From NCBI GenBank assembly GCA_016946835.1, contig JACVTC010000021.1, forward strand, positions 390,001 through 454,000: a stretch of DNA of 64,000 bases. Direction: 5' to 3'. Numbering within the stretch: position 1 is the first letter of the stretch; every line of letters starts with the position of its first letter. The notes below the pieces were generated by a model. It worked only from the letters and a program-made list of their open reading frames with translations, ran no database searches and was not told the origin of the DNA. This document shows, one piece after another, positions 49,781 through 63,500 of this stretch. A program made the translations under genes and the position numbers. This DNA is from Neocallimastix lanati (nom. inval.). Taxonomy: Eukaryota > Neocallimastigomycota > Neocallimastigomycetes > Neocallimastigales > Neocallimastigaceae.

Positions 49781-51373
49781 TAAGATTCTATAATAATATT
49801 CCTTATGGGAATATTATTATACAAGGAAAATAAGTGTATGGTCTATCTTTCAGCTTTAAATAAGTAATAAAGTCACATGTTACTACATGCGTTTTCCATG
49901 ACATAGAATAAATTAAAAATTAATTAAATAAATATTAAAAGATAATTAACATAGATTTATACAAGACGATAGATCCATTTTACTATTGTCGTTCTTTTAT
50001 TTCTAATAGGCTAGCTTCTTTATCATACACAAGGGTATTATCAAATTTGTCATCGATATATAGTCGTCAATATCATCCCTGATATGTTATGTTTTTTCTT
50101 GAGAGTTTCCTAACCTTTTCTTGGATAACATAATTTTCAAGATTATTGATGGTTAGAAGATACAGCATGTTATTTTTCCAACTTACCCAGTTATCCGATG
50201 TCTATTCAACGATTCTAATTGAAACTTTCGGAGTAATTTAAATTAATTCCTTTATTAATAATTTTATGATTTTCATTAATTACGATAGGTTAGTTTAATC
50301 TTGTCTGTCTATTGATACGATTCATATTAATTTATTAAGCTATTTTATGGCTACTTTACGTGGGTTAATAAGTGACACAACATTAATGAGTAAAGCATTC
50401 TATTTACATGATTTTTATTTAAAAAATTATATAAATACATCATGTGTTTATCGATTGTGTTGATTCAGGATTTAGAATATAGGGAATTAATTTAATTTAA
50501 TTCTATTTAGTGTTGTACCAGTAGTTATCATTATGATAAAATAATGATTATTTATGATTATTAATGTAATAAATATTGATTGGCATATTCAATTTAGTGC
50601 TGTACCAATAGTTATCATTACGAAAAGTAGTGATTATTTAGGATTATGAATGGGGTAAATATTGAATGGTATACTACTGAAGAATTATGAGTAGAATTTA
50701 GAAATAAATTTTCTTAAAATGTACTTGTTCTGGTTGGTGTGGTTAATTTGATGTGGTACTAATAGTTATTATATATGCTGATTGGTGTTCTATTTTAATG
50801 AGTGTTATTAAAATATTTTGGAAAGTATTTTCTAAATATTTAGTTATTCCGACTGATCTGTTTAATTTGAAAGGATATTGATGTTCCTATTGATGTATAA
50901 AGGATTATTTTATATAATTTAAGTTTTATGATTGGTGTATTAATATCATTGGGGTGTAATTTGTTTAATAGACTGCATTACATTTGACAATTAATGCATA
51001 GTTATTGCTTGATTGGAAATAATTATTAAATAAAATTTTGTGTTTATTCTCTGAAGTTATAGTACTAGCTATTATTTATTTATGTTATTCTTTATTTATG
51101 TATTCGTAATTATTTGATTAGTAATATATATGAGTATTTTGTTATATATATTGTATTAAATTATTTTTGCTTGTTTATAAAACATTATTCATTAATATTT
51201 TGTATCAAATTTGTTCCTTTTATTTTAAATATAAATATAATTTTTATTATGTATTGTTTTAACGTGCTGACAATATTCAGCATATTTTTTATATCTTTTT
51301 AAATCTTATTCACACTAATAATATTCAGAATATTTTTTATATTTTTTTTTATTTTTATATATTATCTCAAGAA

Positions 51374-51412
<39 letters not shown>

Positions 51413-51822
51413 TTAATTAATAACTCACTCATGTAAAGTGAGGCTCTTAATCTATTAGTTTTATTTATCTTTAATTGTATTATATTACATTAAGATTAAT
51501 TACATAAAAAATATAAATAGAGAATAATGAAAATTTTATTTATTTATAATTTCCTATTCTATAATTCTATTGGATAATTCTAATAATTATATGATATATG
51601 ATATATTATATATTATTATTTATTAATATTATTTATAGTTTTATTTTTAATACTTTAATATTATAATATTTTTTAAATTTTTTTTTTTTTTTTGTTCATT
51701 TTTTTTTTGTTCATTTTTTATTTATTTTTTATTTATTTTTTATTTATTTTTTATTTTAATTTTTTTCTATTTTATATATTATGATGTAGATAATTCATTC
51801 AAATCCTATTTGTTTATATTTA

Positions 51823-51856
<34 letters not shown>

Positions 51857-51858
51857 TA
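49781..51858. other. Intergenic, probably LTR-derived
   Basis: No coding sequence recognised. It contains a diverged tandem repeat (50480-50800) and long poly-T at 51370-51410. The part up to about 50400 has moderately complex sequence, as expected for the leader/LTR of the gag remnant to its left. Confidence 0.45.
50485..50800. repeat. Diverged tandem repeat of about 90 bp, two to three copies
   Basis: Blocks of the form tttagtgttgtaccagtagttatcatta ... aataaatattgattgg recur at about 50503 and 50592. A weaker third copy (gatgtggtactaatagttat) starts near 50745. Confidence 0.6.
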
Positions 51859-53078
51859 TTAAACTTTAATCTCAAATGTATGTTCTGGATTACTAATACA
51901 GTTTACTTGATCGATGGGTAAAGGATGCTTTTGATTTGATGAAATTTGATATGTATCTACTAAATATTTATTTATATAGGTTAATTCTAATACTTTGGGA
52001 AGATTTATTCTCCTTACTTTACCACTACAATTATTTCCATGGACATGGACTAAAATGAAATTTTCATCCAAGGAGTATAAAATTTTCAGTAATTCTTTAG
52101 ATTTTTTATCCACATCGTGAACTTCTAACACTATACCAGTAATATCTTTTGAATATTTCAGTATGTCCTCCATGACATTATATTCTGCTCCTTCAATGTC
52201 CATTTTTATTAGGATCTTTTTATTGGTTAAATTTAGTCGTTGTCGTTGTTCTGTAAAACTTGATATAACGCCTGATGATTTTTGATTTTTATACAAGTAG
52301 TCACTTGAACCAATACATTCACTTAAAAAATGGCACTTTGGATCACCTGTTGTTATGTTTCGTACGCCACAATCAAATCCATAAGAAATTTTATTATAGT
52401 TTTTCGAAAAATCTCTTTCAAAAGAGATGTCATCAGAAATGCCATATCCCATTAAGACATCAGCGGCTTCTAAAGCTTTTGTTGGAACGACATATCCACC
52501 ATCATTTTTTTTTCCTAATCGAATAAAATTTAGGCTTTGATTTCCTATTTTTGCCTCTAAAACCAACAGCTCATAATTTATTTTTTTTAACAAAGTATAA
52601 TAATCTAGACCTTCGAAGTTTTCATTTTTCTCCTGTCTCTTCTGTCTTGCTCGTCTTTCTAACGTTTGACATTTTTTACAAAATCTTTCTGTATTTAGCT
52701 TTTTGTTATGACATTCTTTCTTACAAAATGATAATAATTCAGAGTCATTATCTATTAAATTTTTGAATAAAAAAAAATTATTTTATTTAATATGTTTAAT
52801 TATTAATTTTTATTTACAAAAAAAAAAAAAAATATAAATATATATATATTATTTAATATGTTTAGTTATTAATTTTTATTTATAAAAAAAAAGTTATTTC
52901 ATTTATTTATTATGTTTTAGTTAATAATTTTTATTAGTAATAACTGAAAAAAAAAAGTAATTATTTAAAATAAAATTTAATTACCATAAGAAGTAGCATT
53001 AGTTGTGTTAATGAATAGGACTGAAATAATTAATAGTGCGATAATTAATAGTTTATTATTAATATTATTAATATCCAT
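51859..53078 (-). CDS. FkbM-type SAM-dependent methyltransferase with N-terminal signal anchor
   Basis: Two exons join in phase 1: 53078-52985 and 52751-51859, giving 328 residues. Exon 1 encodes a hydrophobic signal peptide or signal anchor (KLLIIALLIISVLFINTTNA), so the enzyme should enter the secretory pathway. Residues about 38-60 carry a Cys set, FCKKECHNKKLNTERFCKKC (C-x3-C-x10-C-x2-C), like a small metal or disulfide knot. The rest is the FkbM/Methyltransf_21 fold: IRLGKKNDGGYVVP, MGYGISDDISFERDF, and the diagnostic IKMDIEGAEYNVM (Asp216). FkbM enzymes usually O-methylate sugars or small molecules, so glycan methylation in the ER/Golgi is a reasonable guess, not shown. The catalytic part looks bacterial in style; the leader exon looks fungal. 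Confidence 0.8.
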
Positions 53079-53384
53079 TATTTTAAATATTTATTTCAAT
53101 ATTTATATAATTTGAGCTTAAAATAAAAGAAAAAAAAAATATTTATTAAAATAAGTAAAATATACTAATTTGATATTAAAAAGTATTTTCTTTATATTAA
53201 TATTTTAATTTATGTTATATTATAAAGAATTTGATTTAATATTTTAAGGAATGATGAATGTTTTTTAATATACATAAAGATTTATAATTTTACATAATCT
53301 TTTTATATATATATATATAGCTGATATATAAAATAAAGAATTTTAATTAAAATATTTCACTTAATATATATATATATATATAAA

Positions 53385-53415
<31 letters not shown>

Positions 53416-53892
53416 GAGAATTAAATTATTAATATTTTTAATTATCTTTTCGCCAAGGAAAATTTTATATTTTATTTTTTATTTTTTATTTTTTATTTTT
53501 TATTATTATTATTATTATTTATTATTTATTAATAAATCAAGAAAACTCGAAATTATCTATTTAATAAAGTTTTAAAAAAATTTATCATTAATAATAAATA
53601 AAATTTTTTTTAAAAAAAAAAATAAAAAATAAAAAAAAATAAAAATAAAAATAAAAAAAATAAAAAAAAAATAAAAATAAAATAAAAATAAAATAAAAAT
53701 AAAATAAAAAAAAACAATAAAAATAAAAAAAAAGAGTAAAAATAAAAATAAAAAGATCCTTTTTACATGAATAATTTTACTTTTCTTCTAATATATATAT
53801 TTTTTTTTTTTTAAATTTCATTTGAAATATTTTTTTTTTGGATCTGATATTATTTTTTTTTTATTATTCTTTTCAACATTAAGATAAAAAAA

Positions 53893-53976
<84 letters not shown>
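53893..53976. repeat. (ATT)n microsatellite
   Basis: About 28 uninterrupted ATT copies, complementary to the (AAT)n tract about 500 bp to the right. Confidence 0.95.
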
Positions 53977-53979
<3 letters not shown>

Positions 53980-54351
53980 CCTCATTATTGAATTTATTTC
54001 TTTTAAATTTTTTAAATTTTTTAAATTAGATAAAGTTTTTTTTGATGTAACCTTCTTTTTACGGTTAAGAACTTTTTTTTTTTTTTTCGTACTCAGAGTA
54101 TTGGAAGAGATTTATTCCTCTTAATGGATTCAAAGAAAATATCTGTTTAATATGTCAAATTTTTTTTTTTTTTTTTAGTTTCGTCTCCCAAATTACTAAT
54201 TATTATTATCTATTCAATTTCATAGTTAATATTAATAATATCAATATCTTTTTTATTTTTTTTTATTAAAAAAAAAAAAATAAAAATTAAAAAAAAAAAC
54301 TCTTATAAATAATGAAAAGATAAAAAGAAATGATTACTACAAAGAAGAAAG

Positions 54352-54384
<33 letters not shown>

Positions 54385-54466
54385 TTAAATACAAGAAAGA
54401 AAAAAAAAATTAGCTTAAAAGAAGAATTTTCAAAAAAAAAAAAAAAAAAACTTTAATAGAAAGTAC

Positions 54467-54633
<167 letters not shown>

Positions 54634-55284
54634 CTTTGAGATAATTATGTAATTACTTAAGCTGATTCTTTTCTAAGTCCTGATCATCATGTTTAATGAC
54701 TATTTTCTTAGTAAAAAAAATTTTTTAATTTTTTTTTTTTTTTTTGTGTTTATTTATTTATTATTTATATATTTATTTATTATTTATATATTTATTTATT
54801 ATTTATATATTTATTTATTATTTATTTATTTATTTATTTTATTTATTTATTTTAATTTATTATTTTCTAATTCAAATTTTTATTTAATATAAATGAAAAT
54901 GAAATTAAATATTTTTATTAGATACGTAAAAAAAAAAAGGATTACATAGAATTATTTATTATAAAAAAAAAAATGAAAATGAAAATGAAATTCCTCTACT
55001 TCACTCTCCTACTAATTCATTTATTATTTATTTATTATTATTATTTATTTATTTATTTATTTTTTTTTTAAAAAAAAAACATATATATTTTTTAATAATC
55101 TTATTATAATTATAATTATAATAAAACTATTACTATTAACTTATTAACTATTATTGTTGTTATTTTACATTTATAATATGGATTTAAAAATGTAGAAAAA
55201 AAAAACAATAATAGTAATCATAATAATAAAAAGAAAAGAGAAGAGGTAGAGATAGAATAAATAATATATTGTTATTCAAAAATA

Positions 55285-55324
<40 letters not shown>

Positions 55325-55371
55325 TTATTTTTATTTTTATTCTTATTTTTATTTTTATTTTTTTTTCTTTT

Positions 55372-55404
<33 letters not shown>

Positions 55405-55453
55405 TTTTTTTTATTTTATTTTATTTTTTCTTTTCTTTTTTTAAATTATGATT

Positions 55454-55843
55454 TTAATTTTTATTATCTTTCATAAAAGTTTTTTCTAAAACGACAGCTA
55501 TACCATCTTCATCATTTGATTCGGTTACATTGGTGGCAACATCCATAACAGCCTTCTCTGAATTACCCATGGCATATTTGTATCCAGCAACTTCAAACAT
55601 TGAAATATCATTGAAGGAGTCACCAAAGGCCATAACTTGATCTGGTTTAACATTAAGGGTATCCATAATGTATTTTAAGGAAGCTCCCTTACTAATTTCC
55701 TTTGGTTGAGTTTCATAACAATAAATATTACCAGTAATGAATGAAATTTCTTCATAAGAATCAATGAATTTTTGAAGAATTTCGTTAAAACCTATTATAT
55801 ATATATATATATTTGATTTTTATTAATATTTCAATAAAAATTA

Positions 55844-55885
<42 letters not shown>

Positions 55886-57519
55886 AAGAAATAATAAAAA
55901 TAGAAATAAAAATATTATATATAAATTTAATAATAATAATAATAATAATAATAAAATATATTATATATAAATGAATAATAATAATATTATTATTATTATT
56001 TATATAATTATTATTATTATTTATATTATTATTATTATTATTAGTATTATTACTATAACCATATTACTATTACTATTTAAATTTTAAAAACAAAATAATA
56101 TATTTAGGATATATAAATAATTTTTAAATTTTTTTTTTTTTTTTTTTAACTTTACCATCATAAAAAATTTCTGGAGTAGTTAAAACGCAAATCTTATTGA
56201 TGGCAAGTTCATCATTTTTAATCATTCTTATAAGTTCTGGTTCATCATAAATTGCAACTCTTTCACCATATTCTTCAAGAAATTCAGACCATCTACCTCT
56301 CTCTGGAAGATATAAGGTATCTCTAACATATAAAACATAAGAATAGTCCTTTCCAGCTAAATGTTTTTTATATAATTCGATATTCTTTAAAACAATTTCT
56401 TTATTGACAAAGTATTCCTTAATAACTTCATCCTTATCATCATAGATAACACAACCGTTAGAATGGACAGCTAAACAGTTCTTACGTTTATCAATATTTA
56501 ATTGTTTTCTGATATGAGTGACAGAGTAGCGAGTTTTACCGGTAGCAATGATGAAATTTACATCGTAATTTGCAAGAGCATAGTTAATAGCTTTATTAGT
56601 TCTTTCAGATAATTCATGTTTTGAATTTAATAAAGTACCATCACAATCTTTTTTTTTTTTATTTTAATTGATTTAAATTTTATTAAAATTATTATTATTA
56701 TTTTATTTTTTATTTTTATTTATATATATATATATTTGATAATGATAGTATTATTATTGTTGTTATTATAATTAAAAATATAATTATAAATTTTTTGAAA
56801 TTCAATTAATTTAAAAAAAAAAAAAAAAGTTAATATTATATTTATATATTTAAAATTTAATTTCTTTATTTAAAGTAACTCAATAAAATAAAGGTTATAG
56901 AAATAATGAGTTCAAATTTCAATAATTACCACTAATGATGATTCTAACATTGTTTGGGTCTGGAACAATCAATTTTGACTATTATAAAGCATTGATAAGC
57001 CATTTATTCAATTTAATATAATAATATTGTTATTTTGTTTTATTATGTTTTATTCAAATTTTTATTATAAAAAAAATAAATTTGAAATTTGAAAATGAAA
57101 TTTATTTAAATTTCATGAATAAAAAATAATATATATATATATAATAAAAAAAAAATATAAAATATTAAGAATATATATTTTAAAGTGTAAAAATTTTATA
57201 TTGTTTATTTTATAGTTAATAATCGTTGTAATTTATATTAATCCCGAATATCGAAGTTTATTATTTATTTATTTATTTTTTATTTGATGAATTGTTAATT
57301 AAATCAATAATATATTGAAATTGAAACAAAATTATTTCATTACATATACCAAGTATTAAGCAATCAAAAATTAATATTATATTATTAATATATATATAAA
57401 AATATATTGTTAATAAATTATTTATTTTTATTTTATTTTATTTTTTTTTTTCAATTTCAACATTTCTTTTAAGAAAGTTACTCTATGCTTTTACAACTAT
57501 TTATTACCTCGTCAATCAT
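55454..57519 (-). CDS. Cof-type HAD-superfamily phosphatase
   Basis: Hydrolase that removes phosphate from small phosphorylated metabolites (sugar phosphates or cofactors in this family). Four exons join in phase: 57519-57508, 56978-56930, 56647-56156 and 55791-55454, giving 296 residues. The first coding exon is only 12 nt (ATGATTGACGAG), chosen because it supplies an ATG, a good gtaata donor and phase 0. Motif I is SDCDGTLLNS, with nucleophile Asp21 and acid/base Asp23. Motif II is IIATGKTRYS. The type-C2 cap lies between about residues 85 and 200. Motif IV is FGDSFNDISM (Asp242, Asp246), followed by MGNSEKAV, both hallmarks of the Cof family. Such proteins are typically bacterial, so gene transfer with later intron gain is plausible. 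The core is certain; the first exon is inferred. Confidence 0.88.
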
Positions 57520-58250
57520 TTTTTTCTATGTTTTAAAACAATTACTTTTATATATATTTTAAAAGTGTTAAATTATTTTTTATAATTTTTTATAATTTTT
57601 TTTTTATTTTTTTTTTATTTTTATTTTTTTTTTTTTTTTTTTTTTAAAAAAATTAATTAAAAATCTAAATTTTAACCAATCATTTTTAATTTTAAATGTG
57701 TATCCTTTTTCATATTTAAAATTAAAATTTTAAAAAAAAAAAAATTATATATATTATTATAAAAAAAAAAAAATAATATTTACTTTTATATAAATTAAAT
57801 CGATAAATATTAAATATTATTTGAATATATATAAAAATTATTTTAGATACCTATCTAAAATGTAAAAAAAAAAAAAAAAAAACTTATAATACTAAATATA
57901 AATATATTTTATACAAATTATTTTTTTTATGTTTATATATATATATATATTTATAATTCGTTTATATATATATATATATATCATTGCCTATATATTATTT
58001 CATGAATCCTTTTAAATTTTGAGTAGTATAAAATTTGAATATATTCTTTATTTTACTTAAGGAAAAAAAAAAATAATTGTTTTATTTTTTTTTTTTTTAA
58101 ATTTGGAAATAATGAGAAAAGAGAATTTTGCTTTAACCCTACTAGTCCTAGTTCCTCTACGTTTCCTATGGATAATAATAAAAAAAAAAAAAAAAAAAAA
58201 GATGTTGATGATGATGATAATATTTCGTTATTCATCATCTTCTGCCAGAC
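57520..58250. other. Promoter side of the HAD gene, AT-rich
   Basis: Mostly poly-A/poly-T and AT dinucleotides. The patch 58130-58250 is more complex (ctagtcctagttcctctacg; cttctgccagactttaactt) but gives no coding frame. Confidence 0.5.
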
Positions 58251-58283
58251 TTTAACTTGTTAACTTCAACAACAAGTCTACGG

Positions 58284-58619
<336 letters not shown>

Positions 58620-59762
58620 CCATCCTTTTTTTTATTTTATTTTTTTTTATTAAGTCACTCTGATAGTTAACTATCATCAAAACATAAATTAAGACATGTC
58701 CTTAACCTTACCATGAATATTTTTTTTTTTTTTTTTTTTTTTTTTATGAAACTAACTAGATCACAATACCAAATCTAATGATTACAAAAATTATTAAATT
58801 TTTAAGAATTTTCAACTTACCATGATTTTTTTTTTTTTTTTTTTTTATGAAACTAACTAGATCACAATACCAAATCTAATGATTAACAAAATTATTGAAT
58901 TTTTTTTTTTTTCAATGAAACTCTACTCTAATCTCAAATGCTTGCTTTGCTTACTTGTTTTCTTTGCTTGAATATTATAGTGTTGGAAACCCAGAAATGA
59001 TTTGAAAAAAAAAAAAAAAAAAAGTTTTCTCACTGCCACTCTCAAGATTACCTCTTAAGAAAAAATGTCAAAAGAATTTTTTTTTTTTTTTAATTAATAT
59101 CATTATCAAGTCGAATAAGCACATCGACGGGTAGTAGTAAGTAGTACCTACAAATATATTATTGCTATTAATTAACAATCACATACAAATAACTTTTCTA
59201 ACATATATATATATATCCAATATTGTTCCTATACTACGTATGAATATAATAATACAACAATGCACATGTTACTAAGCTACAAATACTACAACTACTTTTT
59301 CCAAAGTTAACAATGAATATGAGCTTCTTTATTCTCTCTCAAGAAAGAAATTGATTTCTTTTAAAACTATTGAACATTAAAATTATAGATTAATAATAAA
59401 AAAAAAAAAAAAAAAAAAAATTAAAAAAAAAAAAAAATAAAAATAAATAAATAAATATAAAAATAAACAATACACAATAATCCATAAAAATCACAATAAA
59501 AAGAAAAAATTAATATTTATGTCATATTTTAAAATTAATTAGATTTATAAATTATTTATTTATTTATTGAGATTCATTTATTTTATTTATAAACTAAATT
59601 ATTAATTATTAATTATTATTATTTTTATTATTATTATTATTATTTTATTAAAGTATTATAAAAATAAAAATAGCTCTTAGCTTATGATAGATTAACAAAC
59701 AACAACTAATCAACAATAAAAAATAAAACAATAAATCATATAAATACTTTTTTAAATAAATA

Positions 59763-59793
<31 letters not shown>

Positions 59794-60169
59794 TATAAAA
59801 AAAAATTTAATAGAAATATATAGATATATTTTTTAAGAAATAAAAATACAGATAAAATTATAATTATAATAAAAAAGAAATAATGTTTAAAAAAAAAAAA
59901 AAAAAGAATAATCATTAGTAAATAAAATATATATTTACCTATGACATATACTTTTTTAATATATATAATTAATTATATATAAAACATAAAAAAATTTATT
60001 TATTTATTTTTATATAATGGTATATAAATAATTTTTTTCATATAAAATTAAAAAAAAAATATATATATATATATACATATATATATAAAATAAATAATAA
60101 TAAATAATAATAAATAATAATAACATTAATAATAATAATTGTTATAACCATAATTACTATTATTGTTAC

Positions 60170-60212
<43 letters not shown>

Positions 60213-60548
60213 TTTTTTTTTTTTTTTTTTTGATTCAATGAGAATTATACTAAAAGATTATTTTTTATATAAATTTTAATAAAATATATATATATATATT
60301 TAATATAAAATAAATAATAATAAAAAAAAAATATATATATATATATATAAGATAATAAATAAAATTGAGAGATAATAAAGTATAGATTATAAATACTTAA
60401 AAATAATTTGTATATATATATATATATAGTATAGATAAAATTGTCATTTATTTTTAAATTTTAATATTCAAAACTATTATAGTATAATATAAAAATAAAA
60501 AATATATATAAATTTCTATTTTTATTTTTTTATTTTTTTTATTTTTTT
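58620..60548. other. Intergenic region with a tandem duplication and complex sequence
   Basis: 58620-59360 is clearly less AT-rich than the rest. It holds a palindrome (gatagttaactatc, 58661-58674), the duplication below, and stretches such as aagcacatcgacgggtagta (59118-59137) and ctactacgtatgaatataat. No open frame or splice pattern makes a protein. It could be a non-coding transcript or a decayed insertion. From 59390 to 60548 it is AT-only DNA with (ATT)n at 60170-60210, leading to the 3' end of the nucleotidyltransferase gene. Confidence 0.45.
58707..58892. repeat. Tandem duplication of about 105 bp
   Basis: The sequence cttaccatga, poly-T, then tatgaaactaactagatcac and aataccaaatctaatgatta occurs twice (second halves at 58746-58785 and 58847-58886), identical across about 40 bp. 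Confidence 0.9.
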
Positions 60549-63500
60549 TTAAAGATTTTCATTAATAATTTCATCACTTTTAAAGATTTCATTCAAATTA
60601 GAATTTGGTTTTCTTAGGATATAATAAGCTCTTGTAAATTCATTAAGAATATGTTCTTTATCTTCTACTCTAGCATTAGAAGTGGTATTACGATCATGAA
60701 TAAATGGATCTTCGATAGCAAATCGGGTTTTAAAGGTATTCTTGAGAAGGAAACCACCATCGGTACGAATAGAAGAAACCATTGTTTTATAATCATAGTG
60801 TTGACTATAAAATTCAAAGAATTTTAATAATAATTCCCCACGACTCATTGTATTTTTGGTTTGGAAGGTTTTGGGGAGTTGAGCCATGTCGTTGTAATAT
60901 TGAAGGTTTAAACGAACCATCTTCTTTCCTTTCCTATTATTCTTATCAAGCAATTTTTTGGAAATCTCTACGGTTTTATTGATCATTTTATGAGCTGGGA
61001 ACTTTTGAGTACTTTGAAGATTTGGAAGTACAGGGGGTTCAATATGTTGGAAGAAGGATAGACAGAGGAGAACAAAGGAATAACTAGAAAATGTACGATT
61101 TTTGGAATTATTAATACCACGATGCTTTGCCCATTCCTTTACGATCATAATAATATCTCGGACACGATCATCCAAATCGATATAGCAACGAATCAACTTG
61201 GAATTATAGGTAGCAATACGATTATTGACACTGATATCACACTTCAAACCTGTACTAGGATCCATAAATTTACAAATAGGAATACGAGCACCCTCAATAG
61301 GTATGACGTTGACCATTTTTTCTAATTTTAGTATATGAGCTAATTTATTCATGCGTTGGAATTCTCCATCATAATCAGCAAAAATACATAGATCAACATC
61401 ACTTTTATGACTCCAGAGACCATTAGTAGAGGATCCAAAGAGATGAATACTTAGACCAGGCCAATGCTTCATAATAATATTGGAAATTTTAGAGTGTAGT
61501 AACTTTAAATTTGTATGATCTTGATGATTTGGTAATAATTTTTTTACTTCATTTTTAATTTCACTATTTAACTTTTTATATTGAGAAGAATTCTTGCTGT
61601 TAGTACTAGAATCGGAACTAGAACTAGAACTAGAACTAGAATTAGATTTAGATTTAGAATTAGAATTAGAATTGGAACTGGAACTGGAATTAGAATTAGA
61701 ATTAGAATTAGAATTAGAACTGGAAATAGAACCGGAAATAGAACCGGAAATACTATAACTACTTAGGCTACTATCAGAGGTAGAGGATTCCATTTCCTTC
61801 ATTAGTATTGGAGCTTCCATACTTGTATATTTATAAAAGGTGACCTTATGGAATCGATGAATTTCAATATTTTTAATGGTACGCATAAGAACTTCAAATC
61901 CATTGGAAGAAACAATATAATACTTTAAAAATTTCCAATCCAATGAAGTACTATTTTGTTTTAAGCATTTAATGAGACTTTTTTCATGATCATAACGACC
62001 ATTATTCCATAAATGATGGACGATAGTGTTTTTAAAATGATTCATATAGGGGTAGAATTCTATGTAGTCAGTTAAATATTTAATCTTTGCAAAATCAAAT
62101 TTATTCCTTATAAATATCAATACCATATACCGTAAAAGTTCCTCGAGTACAGATTTTGAATTTCTTAGCAAGCTGTTATTATCTTTCTTTGGATTAAGAT
62201 TAGCATAAGTCATATTAAAGGTAATGATATCTTTATTGGAATAATTTTCATTTTTAGAAATATAGGTTAATTTGTCTTTATGCTTATTAATAAATGACTT
62301 AATACTTTTAATGTTTATGAATCCATTAATAAACTTTTCAACATCCTCTGCATATACGAATTTATTATTAGAATTGCTATCGACGTCATTGAAACCCTCA
62401 CCGTAGGCAATCATGTAATTAAACGTTATAATTTGAAGCATACTATCAATATGTTTATGATCCAATTTTTTAATCATTTTGGCTAATTCGTTAATATCGT
62501 TTGAATTATCTAAATCGTTAGGATTAGCACAAGTTACAATTGATTTTTGGCGATCTTCTATCCTATTTTTAATTAAAAATACATCTTTATGGGCAGGACA
62601 ATCCATAATAAAATTGGAAATATCACCACAACTACGTATTATAAATTGACAATATTTTTTATTAAATTTTTCCTTATAGCATCGTACAACCATATCGTTT
62701 AATGAAATGACATTAACTTTGTCATTATCAATGACCAATTTTAGGATAGAATTAATAACGCTTTCATAGAAAGGGAAATATTGAATATAGTTGTTTAAAC
62801 GTATGAAATGTACACTTTTTTTCAATATTACTGGATCATTCATTGATCGTATTAATAATTCGATGGCTTTAAAAAACATTGATGTATTGGATTTAGTAAA
62901 TATATTTTTAATGATTTCATCGGTATAAAAAATTTCCTTTTGATTAACATAAGAAAATCCAATATAGTCCTTTTTTTTAATTCTGATGAGAGAATATAAT
63001 TTTTTGTTATTCTCTCCTTGAGTAATATAATTTTTGATAAATTCTTTATTTATGCTGAAAAGAGATAATGTCCTACTATTTTTATATAAATCTTTTGGAA
63101 ATAGCCTAATATACTCATTGATAATGTCTACTACCGAACTTATTGGAAATATATCAATACTTAATATATTAATACTACATATTAAAATAACATTAATTAT
63201 CGAATCTATTATAATATCGGATGGATGGAGTTTATAGTTTTTTGTATTAATTATATTATGAGATATTTTCTTTGACATAAAATTAAATACTGAATCTTTA
63301 TTTAAGGAATTATTATTATCTTTAGTATTAATGTTATTATCTATTTTATAGTTTTTTTCCCTGTTTCCTTTATTGGCAATTGAACTTCCTTTGGAAATAG
63401 TAGAGGATACCTCACTACTATTATCATTTGCCGAAGAATTATTTTTCTTGGAAGTAGTAGAGTTATTAATATTATTTTGGTTCATATTACTGTTTTTACT

